Positions 16,889 to 24,190 of a stretch of 27,240 nt of DNA are shown here, one piece after another. Source of the DNA: Oscillospiraceae bacterium (GTDB taxonomy: Bacteria; Bacillota; Clostridia; Oscillospirales; Oscillospiraceae); assembly GCA_016295615.1 (NCBI GenBank), contig JAEDKW010000009.1:1-27240 (forward strand), in the 5' to 3' direction. The number at the start of each line of letters is the position of its first letter. Positions within the stretch are counted from its first letter, which is position 1. A program made the position numbers and the translations under genes. A model generated the notes under the pieces. It saw only the letters and a list, made by a program, of their open reading frames with translations, did no database searches and was not told the origin of the DNA.

Positions 16889-16895
16889 AAAGAGG
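16889..16895 (+). promoter_or_regulatory. Ribosome binding site that fixes the TTG start of nadD-yqeK
   Basis: AAAGAGG stands six bases before TTG 16902. The 16-codon lysine-rich extension from TTG 16854 has no such site and is not expected in NadD. Confidence 0.7.
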
Positions 16896-16901
16896 CTAAT
16901 T

Positions 16902-18104
16902 TTGAAAATCGGTATTTATGGCGGCAGCTTCAATCCGCCGCATTTGGGACACATGACCGCTGCGATCGCGGCGTCTGCTTACTTAAAACTTGATAAACTG
17001 CTGCTCATCCCCACCGGGGTTCCGCCGCACAAGGCGCTCTCGGAGGGGACGCCTTCGAAGGAGCACCGCCTTGCCATGACGCGCCTCATGGGCGAGCAGG
17101 TCGCACTGGAGACCGGCATCGAGGTCGAGGTCTCCGACATGGAGATGCTGCGGGAGGGCAAGAGCTATACCGCGGATACGGTGCGGGAGCTGCACGAAGC
17201 ATATCCCGGCGACGAGCTGTGGCTCTTTATGGGGACGGATATGTTCCTGACGTTTCAGGCGTGGCATCAGCCGGAGAAGATCGTAAAATACGCAGGCATC
17301 TGCGCCTTCGGCAGAACGGAAACCGACACGGAGGAGCTCTTCGCCGTCCAGCGGGAATACCTTGCCGCGGTCTTCCCCGGCACGCGGATCACGACCATGG
17401 TGCTGCCGAACGTGGTGGACATCTCGTCGACTGCGCTGCGCCGCGCGATCCCGGCAGGGCAGGGCGGACGCTATCTCGCCCCTGCGGTACTCGGCTACAT
17501 TCTCCGCGAGCATTTATATGGAACCAATTTGAATTTGCGCCGTCTAAAGCTGCAGGAGCTTCGTCCCGTTGCGCTGTCCTACCTGAAGGCAAAGCGGATC
17601 GCGCATGTGCTCGGCACGGAGGAAACGGCGGTGAAGCTTGCGGAAAAGTACGGCGCGGATGTGGACAAGGCGCGCGTCGCGGCGCTGCTGCATGACTGTA
17701 CCAAGCGTCTTACCATGGAGGAGCAGCTCGCACTGTGTGAAAAATACGGGATCGCACTCGACGAGCTGGAGCAAAGGGCGCTCAAGCTGCTTCACGCCAA
17801 GACCGGCGCGGCGCTTGCACGAGAAGTGTTCGGCGCGGACGATGAGATCTGCAATGCGATCCTCTGGCACACGACCGGAAGACCGGATATGACGCGTTTG
17901 GAAAAGGTCATCTACCTTGCAGACTTCATTGAGCCGAGCCGGAGCTTTCCCGGTGTGGAGGCGCTGCGGCGGACGGTCTGGCAGGATCTCGATCAGGGGC
18001 TGCTGATGGGGCTGTCCATGACGATCGAGGAGATGGAGGAGATGGGAAACCCCGTCCATCACAATACAATCGAGGCGCGCGACTATTTAAGAGGAAAGAT
18101 GTAA
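16902..18104 (+). CDS. nadD: Fusion: nicotinate-nucleotide adenylyltransferase (NadD) + YqeK HD-domain hydrolase
   Basis: One 400-residue frame holds two enzymes. Residues 1 to about 200 are NadD, which makes deamido-NAD from nicotinate mononucleotide and ATP: GGSFNPPHLGH carries the nucleotidyl-transfer HxGH at 14-17, and DISSTALRRAI is the second ATP motif. Residues from about 210 to 400 are YqeK, an HD-superfamily metal phosphohydrolase known to split diadenosine tetraphosphate symmetrically. Metal ligands visible are His235, His264-Asp265, His323 (ILWHTTGRP) and Asp341 (YLADFIEPSR). In most Firmicutes these are adjacent separate genes. The TTG start gives the typical MKIGIYGGSFNPPH opening. 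The stop overlaps the next ATG by one base. Confidence 0.93.
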   Translation: MKIGIYGGSFNPPHLGHMTAAIAASAYLKLDKLLLIPTGVPPHKALSEGTPSKEHRLAMTRLMGEQVALETGIEVEVSDMEMLREGKSYTADTVRELHEAYPGDELWLFMGTDMFLTFQAWHQPEKIVKYAGICAFGRTETDTEELFAVQREYLAAVFPGTRITTMVLPNVVDISSTALRRAIPAGQGGRYLAPAVLGYILREHLYGTNLNLRRLKLQELRPVALSYLKAKRIAHVLGTEETAVKLAEKYGADVDKARVAALLHDCTKRLTMEEQLALCEKYGIALDELEQRALKLLHAKTGAALAREVFGADDEICNAILWHTTGRPDMTRLEKVIYLADFIEPSRSFPGVEALRRTVWQDLDQGLLMGLSMTIEEMEEMGNPVHHNTIEARDYLRGKM

Positions 18105-19630
18105 TGAGCAGACACGAGGATTCCTATCATAACAGACATAACAGAAGACATTTTTCGCTTCGGAGCTTCTATGATAACAACTGCGACGAAGCGTGGGAAC
18201 AGATCAAGGGCTTCTTCCGCAACAAGACGGTCAAGCGCCTTTCCGTCGCCGGCGGACTGGTGGCGGCGCTGACTCTGGTGGCGGTGCTGGTCTTTCACAG
18301 TCTGTTTGTCAAGCCGGAGCTGCCGGACCGGAACAAGACGGATGCCAACAGCGGCTCGACGGAGCAGGACATCGACTACGGCGACGGTGTTCAGCCTGTG
18401 GTCAGCGGTGAGCGAAAGAGCGAGGATTACTATACCGTCCTCGTACTCGGACGCGACACGGGCGGCGGCGGCAATACCGATACGATGCTTTTGGCGAGCT
18501 ATGACGTGACGAATCAGAAAGCGACGGTCATGTCCATTCCGCGCGACACCATGGTCAATGTGTCGTGGGATATTAAACGAATCAACTCTGTCTATAATTA
18601 TAACGGACAGGGCAGCAAGGGGATCGCCGCACTCTATAAGGAGATCTCACAGCTCGTCGGCTTTGAGCCGGATTACCAGGTCATCGTCGAATGGGACGCG
18701 GTCGGAGAGATCGTCGAAGCCATGGGCGGTATCTACTTTGACGTGCCGCGCGACATGAATTACGACGACCCCTATCAGGACCTGCACATTCACCAGACCA
18801 AGGGCTACCGTCTGCTCAGCGGCGAGGATGTGATGCAGGTGCTGCGCTACCGCCACGACAACGATATGAGCTACGGCTATCCCGACGGCGACCTCGGGCG
18901 CATCAGGACGCAGCAGGCACTGCTCAAGGCGATGGTCACGCAGCTGCTGCAGCTGAAAAACGTGACCAAGATCGGCAATTTTGCCAAGGTGGTCAAGAAC
19001 AATGTCGAATCCGACCTGAGCTTCAATGAAATGCTTTGGTTCGGCAAGCAGGCTGTTATGGGCGGGCTGACGATCGAGAGCGTGAACTTTGTCACCATGC
19101 CGAACACCGCGAAGTATGTCTACAGCCGCGCCTATCCGGCCTATCCGCAGTCCTATGTCTTTCCCAACGCGCAGGAGCTGCTCGATCTCGTCAATAACGA
19201 GCTGAGCCCGTTTACGAAGAAGTTCGCCGTGAGCGACCTCGATATCATGACGCTCAATTCCGACGGCTCGCTCTCCTCCTCCACCGGTCATGTGGAGGAC
19301 GGCAAGGCGGCGGTGAGACCGCCGGTGAACGTCAATCCTTACACCGGCAAGATCAGCGCATGGCCCGGCAGCGAAACGGACGGTGATGCGGACGGTGAGA
19401 CGACCGCTCCCGGCGACGGCGAAACGACCGAACCGGACGGTGAGATGACCGACCCCGGCGCGGAGGATCCCGGCGCGGAAGATCCGGACGGCGATGACCA
19501 GACCGGCGATACGCCGGCAGAGGAGAGCCCGGATCTACCGGCTCCGGAGGAACCGGAGGAACCGGAGGAACCGGCAGAGCTGGGCGGAGGGGAATTTGAA
19601 ATTCCGGACTGGCTGACCAATATGGACTGA
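18104..19630 (+). CDS. LytR-CpsA-Psr (LCP) family cell-wall polymer ligase
   Basis: LCP proteins sit in the membrane with the catalytic domain outside and attach teichoic-acid-like polymers or capsule to peptidoglycan. Here a basic 45-residue cytoplasmic start precedes one membrane helix (about residues 46-66, LSVAGGLVAALTLVAVLVF). The LCP domain follows (about 105-270), with VLVLGRD, NTDTMLLASYD, SIPRDTMVNV and DLGRIRTQQALLKAM carrying the pyrophosphate-binding Asp and Arg residues. From about residue 415 the protein becomes a Gly/Asp/Glu/Pro/Thr-rich, probably disordered tail with short repeats (PGAED twice, EEPEEPEEP), ending in a less acidic EFEIPDWLTN segment. The start overlaps the preceding stop by one base after AGAGGAAAG. 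Placement between yqeK and rsfS is common in Clostridia. Confidence 0.92.
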   Translation: MSRHEDSYHNRHNRRHFSLRSFYDNNCDEAWEQIKGFFRNKTVKRLSVAGGLVAALTLVAVLVFHSLFVKPELPDRNKTDANSGSTEQDIDYGDGVQPVVSGERKSEDYYTVLVLGRDTGGGGNTDTMLLASYDVTNQKATVMSIPRDTMVNVSWDIKRINSVYNYNGQGSKGIAALYKEISQLVGFEPDYQVIVEWDAVGEIVEAMGGIYFDVPRDMNYDDPYQDLHIHQTKGYRLLSGEDVMQVLRYRHDNDMSYGYPDGDLGRIRTQQALLKAMVTQLLQLKNVTKIGNFAKVVKNNVESDLSFNEMLWFGKQAVMGGLTIESVNFVTMPNTAKYVYSRAYPAYPQSYVFPNAQELLDLVNNELSPFTKKFAVSDLDIMTLNSDGSLSSSTGHVEDGKAAVRPPVNVNPYTGKISAWPGSETDGDADGETTAPGDGETTEPDGEMTDPGAEDPGAEDPDGDDQTGDTPAEESPDLPAPEEPEEPEEPAELGGGEFEIPDWLTNMD

Positions 19631-19653
19631 ACAATTTTTAAGGAGAATACGAT

Positions 19654-20016
19654 ATGCTGAACGCAAAAGAAATCGCAATGACCGCCGCCAGGGCGCTTGA
19701 CGACAAGAAGGGCAAGGAGATCAAGGTCATCAAGATCGATAAGCTCACGACGATCGCCGAATATTTCGTCATCTGCACGGGCTCCTCCAACACACAGATC
19801 AACGCCCTTTGCGACAACGTGGAAAAGGCGCTGACCCAGCTCGGCGAAGAGCCGCTGCACCGCGAGGGCTATCGCGGCGGCACCTGGGTCGTGCTCGACT
19901 ATGCCTGCGTGGTGATCCATGTGTTCAACGATGAGGCGCGCAAGTTCTACTCGCTTGAGCATCTGTGGGCGGACGGCGAGGAAATCGACCTGACCGGCGT
20001 GCTGACGCGGGAATGA
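19654..20016 (+). CDS. rsfS: Ribosomal silencing factor RsfS
   Basis: RsfS binds ribosomal protein L14 on the 50S subunit and blocks joining with 30S when nutrients are scarce. The 120-residue length is normal. The DUF143 core is clear: DDKKGKEIKVIKIDKL, TTIAEYFVICTGSSNTQ, HREGYRGGTWVVLDY and VVIHVFNDEARKFYSLEHLW. AAGGAG lies about nine bases before the ATG. It ends the smc operon as read here; the next promoter is 23 bases after its stop, and no clear terminator is seen between. Confidence 0.95.
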   Translation: MLNAKEIAMTAARALDDKKGKEIKVIKIDKLTTIAEYFVICTGSSNTQINALCDNVEKALTQLGEEPLHREGYRGGTWVVLDYACVVIHVFNDEARKFYSLEHLWADGEEIDLTGVLTRE

Positions 20017-20038
20017 GCGGCAAATATCGGAAAAACAC

Positions 20039-20067
20039 TTGACATCCCGGGAAAAAGCACTTAAAAT
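20039..20067 (+). promoter_or_regulatory. Promoter of the leuS T-box transcript
   Basis: A perfect -35 TTGACA (20039-20044) and the -10 TAAAAT (20062-20067) are 17 bases apart, just after rsfS. This places the RNA start near 20074, immediately before the T-box leader. Confidence 0.85.
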
Positions 20068-20079
20068 ACCCCATGTTGT

Positions 20080-20310
20080 AAAAACTGAGAAGGGACATAA
20101 AGCAGACGCCATCTTCCCAAGAGAGCCGACGGGCGGTGTGAGTCGGTGAAGAAAGTCTGTGATCTCATCCCGGAGTTGTCCGTCGGATAAGGGCGGAACG
20201 GCAGCCTCCGTTACGGGCGCTTGAGGACGGGGAATTCCTCCGTTGAATCAGGGTGGTACCGCGTGTTTACTACGCCCCTGACCGCTTTTGCGGTCAGGGG
20301 CGTTTCTTAT
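20080..20310 (+). promoter_or_regulatory. T-box riboswitch, leucine type (CUC specifier)
   Basis: The leader has all main T-box parts. Stem I opens with GAAGGGAC and GCAGAC pairing with GTCTGT (20153-20158), carries the conserved GGTGTGAG segment, and presents the likely specifier CTC at 20164-20166 in GATCTCATCC, a leucine codon followed by a purine. The T-box sequence AGGGTGGTACCGCG is at 20250-20263, where TGGT can pair with the ACCA end of uncharged tRNA-Leu. A strong terminator follows. Uncharged tRNA-Leu should favour the antiterminator and switch on leuS. Confidence 0.93.
20273..20308 (+). terminator. Regulated terminator of the leuS T-box
   Basis: CGCCCCTGACCGC (20273-20285) and GCGGTCAGGGGCG (20290-20302) form a perfect 13-bp stem with a TTTT loop, followed by TTTCTT. 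Forming it competes with the antiterminator containing the T-box sequence. Confidence 0.93.
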
Positions 20311-20314
20311 CGCC

Positions 20315-20391
20315 GCAGCACCCGGAATGCCCAAAACGCCGTTTTGTCCGCCGCTTGCGCTCGGCGGCAAAATACGTCGGCATTCGGCTGC
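20315..20391 (+). repeat. 77-nt imperfect hairpin between T-box and leuS
   Basis: Outer arms GCAGC...GGAATGCC (20315-20331) and GGCATTCGGCTGC (20379-20391) pair, and inside them TTTTG-T-CCGCCG (20342-20353) pairs with CGGCGGCAAAA (20362-20372). A second small hairpin, CAAAAC-GCC-GTTTTG (20332-20346), is an alternative fold. It is not part of a normal T-box. It resembles a REP- or MITE-like palindromic unit, but repetition elsewhere cannot be judged from this window. Confidence 0.55.
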
Positions 20392-20431
20392 ATCTTTGCG
20401 CTGTCAATTATTTCACATAAAGGAGAACGCT

Positions 20432-22936
20432 ATGAAGTACGATTTTGAAGCCATTGAAAAGAAATGGCAGGCGAATTGGGAAAAGACCAAGCCCTACGCC
20501 GCCGTCACGGGCAGCAGTAAGCCGAAGTTTTACGGTCTGATCGAGTTCCCGTATCCCTCCGCTGCCGGTCTGCACGTCGGTCATCCCCGCCCCTTCACCG
20601 CGATGGACGTCATCACGCGCAAAAAGCGCATGGAGGGCTACAACGTGCTCAACCCCATCGGCTTTGACGCCTTCGGTCTGCCGACGGAGAACTTTGCGAT
20701 CAAAAACCATATCCATCCTGCCATTATCACCCGGCAGAACATCGAGAACTTCACCCGCCAGCTCAAGATGCTCGGCTACGGCTTCGACTGGGACCGCGTG
20801 GTCGATACCACCGATCCGCAGTACTACAAGTGGACGCAGTGGATCTTCCTGCAGCTGTTTAAGAAGGGTCTTGCCTACAAGACGACGATGCCCGTCAACT
20901 GGTGCACGAGCTGCAAGTGCGTGCTTGCCAACGAAGAAGTCGTCGAGGGCGTGTGCGAGCGCTGCGGCAGCGAGGTCATCCGCAAGGAAAAGAGTCAGTG
21001 GATGCTGAAGATCACCGAATATGCCGACCGCCTGATCGACGATCTGGACGACCTTGACTTTATTGAGCGCGTCAAGGTGCAGCAGAAGAACTGGATCGGT
21101 CGCTCCACCGGTACGGAAGTCACCTTCAAGACCAACACCGAAGATGATATCACCGTCTACACCACCCGTGTCGATACGCTTTTCGGCGTGACCTACACGG
21201 TCATTTCGCCGGAGCATCCGCTGCTGAAGAAGTGGAAGCCGCTTATTAAGAACTGGGAGGAGGTCGCCGCCTATCAGGAGGCTGCCGCCAGAAAGTCCGA
21301 CTTTGAGCGCGGCGAACTGAACAAGGAAAAGACCGGCGTCCGCCTCGACGGGATCGAGGTCATCAATCCCGCCAACGGCAAGGCTGTTCCGATGTTCGTT
21401 TCCGACTACGTCCTCATGGGCTACGGCACCGGTATCGTCATGGGCGTTCCGGGTCACGACCAGCGCGACTGGGACTTCGCCACGGCGTTCGGCATTCCCA
21501 TCATCGAGGTCGTCGAGGGCGGCGACATCACCAAGGAAGCCTTTACCCTCAAGGACGACACCGGCATCATGGTCAACTCCGGCTTCCTCAACGGCATGAC
21601 GGTCAAGGAAGCGATCCCCGCCATGAAGCAGTACGCCATCGAGCAGGGCTGGGGCAGGGAAAAGGTCAACTTCAAGCTGCGCGACTGGGTCTTTTCCCGT
21701 CAGCGCTACTGGGGCGAGCCGATCCCTCTGGTCAACTGCCCGAAGTGCGGCTGGGTGCCCGTACCCGAAAGCGAGCTGCCGCTCGTGCTGCCGCAGGTCG
21801 AAAGCTATGAGCCGACCGACGACGGCGAGAGCCCGCTTTCCAAGATGACCGACTGGGTCAACACGAAGTGCCCGTGCTGCGGCGGCGACGCCAAGCGCGA
21901 GACCGATACCATGCCGCAGTGGGCAGGCTCCTCCTGGTACTTCCTGCGTTACATGGATCCCCACAACGACAAGGAGCTCGTTTCGAAGGAAGCCGAAGAA
22001 TACTGGGGGCCCGTGGACTGGTACAACGGCGGCATGGAGCATACGACGCTGCATCTGCTCTACTCCCGCTTCTGGCATAAATTCCTCTATGACATCGGCG
22101 TCGTCCACACGAAGGAGCCGTATGCCAAGCGCACGAGCCACGGCATGATCCTCGGTCAGAATCCGCACTATATCGGCAACGTCGAGACGCAGGAGGAGAA
22201 GGACGCGCTCATCGCCAAGTACGGAAGCCAGGCGCTGCGTCCCGCCGTCAAGATGTCGAAGTCCCTCGGCAACGTCGTCAATCCTGACGACGTCGTCAAG
22301 GCCTACGGCGCGGATACGATGCGTCTTTATATCATGTTCATCGGCGATTTTGAAAAGGTCGCCACATGGTCTGACGACGCGGTCAAGGGCTGCAAGCGCT
22401 TTCTCGACCGCTGCTGGAACCTGATGGATATGGCGAAAGACGACGCTGCGGTGTCCGAGAAGAACGCGCCCATCGTCCACAAGACCATCAAGAAGGTCAC
22501 CGACGATATCGACACGCTGAAGATGAACACCGCCATCGCCGCGCTTATGGCAATGGTCAATGAGTTCTACGCAAACGGTCTCACCAGGGGCGACCTTGAA
22601 GTTTTGATGCTGCTGCTCTCTCCGTTCGCGCCGCATATGGTCGAGGAGATGTGGGAGCTGACCGGCTATGCCGCCAGAAACGGCAGGATGGCAATGCAGA
22701 TGGATTGGCCCGTGTATGACGAAAGCAAGACCGTCGCTTCTGCCGTCGAGATGGCGGTTCAGGTACAGGGCAAGCTGCGCGGCACGGTCACGGTCCCCGT
22801 GGACAGCGATCAGGATACCGTCGTCGCCGCTGCCAGGGCAAGCGAGCGCGTCGCCAAGGCGATGGAGGGCATGCAGATCGTCAAGGTCATTTATGTGAAG
22901 AATAAGCTTGTCAATCTGATCGTGAAGCCGCTTTAA
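20432..22936 (+). CDS. leuS: Leucyl-tRNA synthetase
   Basis: LeuS charges tRNA-Leu with leucine. The 834-residue class I synthetase shows the HIGH-type motif HVGH at residues 48-51 within FPYPSAAGLHVGH, a Cys-cluster zinc region (NWCTSCK, CERCGSE), an inserted editing domain with TTRVDTLFGVTY and GHDQRDWDFA, a second Cys pair region (NCPKCGW, CPCCGGD), and KMSKS at 607-611. The anticodon-binding and carboxyl domains follow. Start ATG 20432 has AAAGGAG at 20419-20425 upstream; longer in-frame starts inside the T-box leader are rejected. Expression is controlled by the leucine T-box. The gene uses C-ending codons heavily, as expected for a highly expressed gene. Confidence 0.97.
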   Translation: MKYDFEAIEKKWQANWEKTKPYAAVTGSSKPKFYGLIEFPYPSAAGLHVGHPRPFTAMDVITRKKRMEGYNVLNPIGFDAFGLPTENFAIKNHIHPAIITRQNIENFTRQLKMLGYGFDWDRVVDTTDPQYYKWTQWIFLQLFKKGLAYKTTMPVNWCTSCKCVLANEEVVEGVCERCGSEVIRKEKSQWMLKITEYADRLIDDLDDLDFIERVKVQQKNWIGRSTGTEVTFKTNTEDDITVYTTRVDTLFGVTYTVISPEHPLLKKWKPLIKNWEEVAAYQEAAARKSDFERGELNKEKTGVRLDGIEVINPANGKAVPMFVSDYVLMGYGTGIVMGVPGHDQRDWDFATAFGIPIIEVVEGGDITKEAFTLKDDTGIMVNSGFLNGMTVKEAIPAMKQYAIEQGWGREKVNFKLRDWVFSRQRYWGEPIPLVNCPKCGWVPVPESELPLVLPQVESYEPTDDGESPLSKMTDWVNTKCPCCGGDAKRETDTMPQWAGSSWYFLRYMDPHNDKELVSKEAEEYWGPVDWYNGGMEHTTLHLLYSRFWHKFLYDIGVVHTKEPYAKRTSHGMILGQNPHYIGNVETQEEKDALIAKYGSQALRPAVKMSKSLGNVVNPDDVVKAYGADTMRLYIMFIGDFEKVATWSDDAVKGCKRFLDRCWNLMDMAKDDAAVSEKNAPIVHKTIKKVTDDIDTLKMNTAIAALMAMVNEFYANGLTRGDLEVLMLLLSPFAPHMVEEMWELTGYAARNGRMAMQMDWPVYDESKTVASAVEMAVQVQGKLRGTVTVPVDSDQDTVVAAARASERVAKAMEGMQIVKVIYVKNKLVNLIVKPL

Positions 22937-22993
22937 CACCGTCTGGAATTTTCGGAGTTTTATCATTTTCCCGGAAAATTTGAAGAAAATTTA

Positions 22994-23022
22994 TTGACAA
23001 GCCCTGCTTTTTCTCATATAAT
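22994..23022 (+). promoter_or_regulatory. Perfect consensus promoter of rpsU
   Basis: TTGACA (22994-22999) and TATAAT (23017-23022) match the sigma-A consensus at every base with a 17-base spacer. Predicts very strong, separate transcription of rpsU. Confidence 0.93.
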
Positions 23023-23028
23023 ACCACC

Positions 23029-23100
23029 GTTAGTCATGTGAATGGCTCTTAAAGAGCACTCAGGATCGAGCCGGGTGCATCGGAGGGAGGGAAAATATAG
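23029..23100 (+). promoter_or_regulatory. rpsU leader with palindrome
   Basis: The roughly 70-base untranslated leader holds the perfect inverted repeat GCTCTT-A-AAGAGC (23045-23057) and ends with the ribosome site CGGAGGGAGGG. Autoregulation by S21 is possible but not shown. Confidence 0.35.
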
Positions 23101-23286
23101 ATGTCCGAAGTTCATGTCAAGGAAGGCGAATCTCTGGACAGCGCGCTCAAGCGTTTCAAGAGAAGCTGCGCCAAGGCTGGCATCGTGGCGGAAGTTCGCA
23201 AGAGAGAGTGCTATGAAAGCCCCAGCGTCAAGCGCCGCAAGAAGAGCGAGGCTGCCCGTAAGAACCGCAATAAGCGTTACTACTAA
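23101..23286 (+). CDS. rpsU: 30S ribosomal protein S21
   Basis: This 61-residue, strongly basic protein matches S21 throughout: MSEVHVKEGESLDSALKRF, then KRSCAKAGIVAEVRKRE, then YESPSVKRRKKSEAARK, ending KRYY. S21 sits on the 30S platform near the anti-Shine-Dalgarno region and assists initiation. GGAGGGAGG precedes the ATG by about eight bases. Its own consensus promoter and terminator make it a single-gene unit. Confidence 0.97.
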   Translation: MSEVHVKEGESLDSALKRFKRSCAKAGIVAEVRKRECYESPSVKRRKKSEAARKNRNKRYY

Positions 23287-23287
23287 G

Positions 23288-23319
23288 AAAAAAAGACGTC
23301 CGAAAGGGCGTCTTTTTTT
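23288..23319 (+). terminator. Terminator of rpsU
   Basis: AAAAAAAGACGTCC and GGGCGTCTTTTTTT pair around the loop GAAA, with one T-G mismatch or wobble, directly after the rpsU stop. The A-run and T-run make it usable in both directions, so it may also serve the minus-strand gene ending at 23345. Confidence 0.9.
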
Positions 23320-23344
23320 GCCTGCTGCGGTAAAACGAGGAAGG

Positions 23345-24115
23345 CTATCCCGATTTTGCGAAACGGAAAAGCTCCGCCAGCAGATCCTTTACCTCCGGAT
23401 ACATGATAAAGGCGTCCCTGATGCCGAGAGAGCGGGCAAGTGCGAGCTTGCTTTTGAGCGTTTGCGCGTCGTCAAATAGCACGAAGTGGGTCTCTCCGTT
23501 CAAAGAATGGGTGAAGTAATGTGCAGTCAGCTCGCGGGAATAGAACGTGGAAATATCGCGGCGCTTTTGCAGCGCCTGCAATTCACTCAGCAGCATCGGC
23601 TGCCCGCGCCCGCTGGGGCAGGGAAGCGGGAAATCCATGATGAGCCGCTCTAAATCAAGCGCAACGCGCGCTGCGCCGTAGCGGTTTTGTGCGTTTTGCA
23701 GCATTTCCTGCAGTGAGCCGCCGGAAATGGCGGTGCTGATGAGAACAGTTGCCGACTGAGCGGGCAAAAGCTGCGGTACGAAGAGCGTTCGATGCTGCTG
23801 TGCCAGAAGCTTACCCAGCCGGTCAAGAAACACGATGCGATCGGGAAGATCGGCAGACTCAAAATCTGCAAGCACACCGCCGAACTGCCTCGCGGCGCAT
23901 TCGGATACGATCGCGCGGAGCAAGATATCTGCGTTTTTCAGCGGCTTTCTGCAGCGGTCGGAAAGCCCCATCAATCCGCCCTGCGTCTGCGCGGGGAGCG
24001 CGCTGCGCGAAAGCATACCGCTTTCATCAATGGCATAGGCGATATGTACCAGCGGCAGCGGGCAGGAGGGAAGCTGCTGCGCCTCCTTCGGCGTGATGGC
24101 AAGATGGATCTGCAA
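23345..24115 (-). CDS. Uncharacterised protein, possible GH18-like TIM barrel
   Basis: I do not recognise a named family for this 256-residue protein. No signal peptide or membrane segment is visible, so it should be cytoplasmic. The order of hydrophobic strands resembles a TIM barrel: PLVHIAYAID, then GGLMGLSD, then GGVLADFES, then RTLFVPQLL, ATVLISTAISGG, VALDLERLIMDFPLPCPSG, FVLFDD and a last strand in DAFIMYPEV. GGVLADFE sits where GH18-type enzymes carry DxxDxDxE; only the last acid is kept in a comparable place, so hydrolase activity is doubtful. The TTG start at 24115 has GGGAGGG (24122-24128 on this strand) six bases upstream. It is divergent from the yqeG-type gene over 75 bases. Confidence 0.7.
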   Translation of the reverse strand: MQIHLAITPKEAQQLPSCPLPLVHIAYAIDESGMLSRSALPAQTQGGLMGLSDRCRKPLKNADILLRAIVSECAARQFGGVLADFESADLPDRIVFLDRLGKLLAQQHRTLFVPQLLPAQSATVLISTAISGGSLQEMLQNAQNRYGAARVALDLERLIMDFPLPCPSGRGQPMLLSELQALQKRRDISTFYSRELTAHYFTHSLNGETHFVLFDDAQTLKSKLALARSLGIRDAFIMYPEVKDLLAELFRFAKSG

Positions 24116-24128
24116 AGGAAACCCTCCC

Positions 24129-24157
24129 TTGTAAAGAGGTGGAAATCATGCTATACT
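24129..24157 (+). promoter_or_regulatory. Promoter of the YqeG-type phosphatase gene
   Basis: TTGTAA (24129-24134) and TATACT (24152-24157) are 17 bases apart and lie 33 bases before the ATG. The -35 nearly touches the ribosome site of the divergent minus-strand gene. Confidence 0.7.
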
Positions 24158-24190
24158 ACGCTAAAAAACTATGCGACGGAGGAGAAATGT

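Noticed and set aside
20288..20431. Longer leuS start inside the T-box region
   Set aside because: It would translate the terminator stem and the hairpin. LeuS homology begins at 20432, behind AAAGGAG.
22947..22981. Terminator after leuS
   Set aside because: AATTTTCGG and CCCGGAAAATT pair only imperfectly and no T-run follows, so I do not call it with confidence.
23042..23479. Plus-strand frame covering rpsU and its terminator
   Set aside because: rpsU in the other frame is an exact S21 match; this frame runs through a terminator and into the minus-strand gene.
23792..24190. Amino-terminal extension of the YqeG-type protein
   Set aside because: The extension overlaps the minus-strand gene and the promoter. 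The Shine-Dalgarno site and family length both fix ATG 24191.
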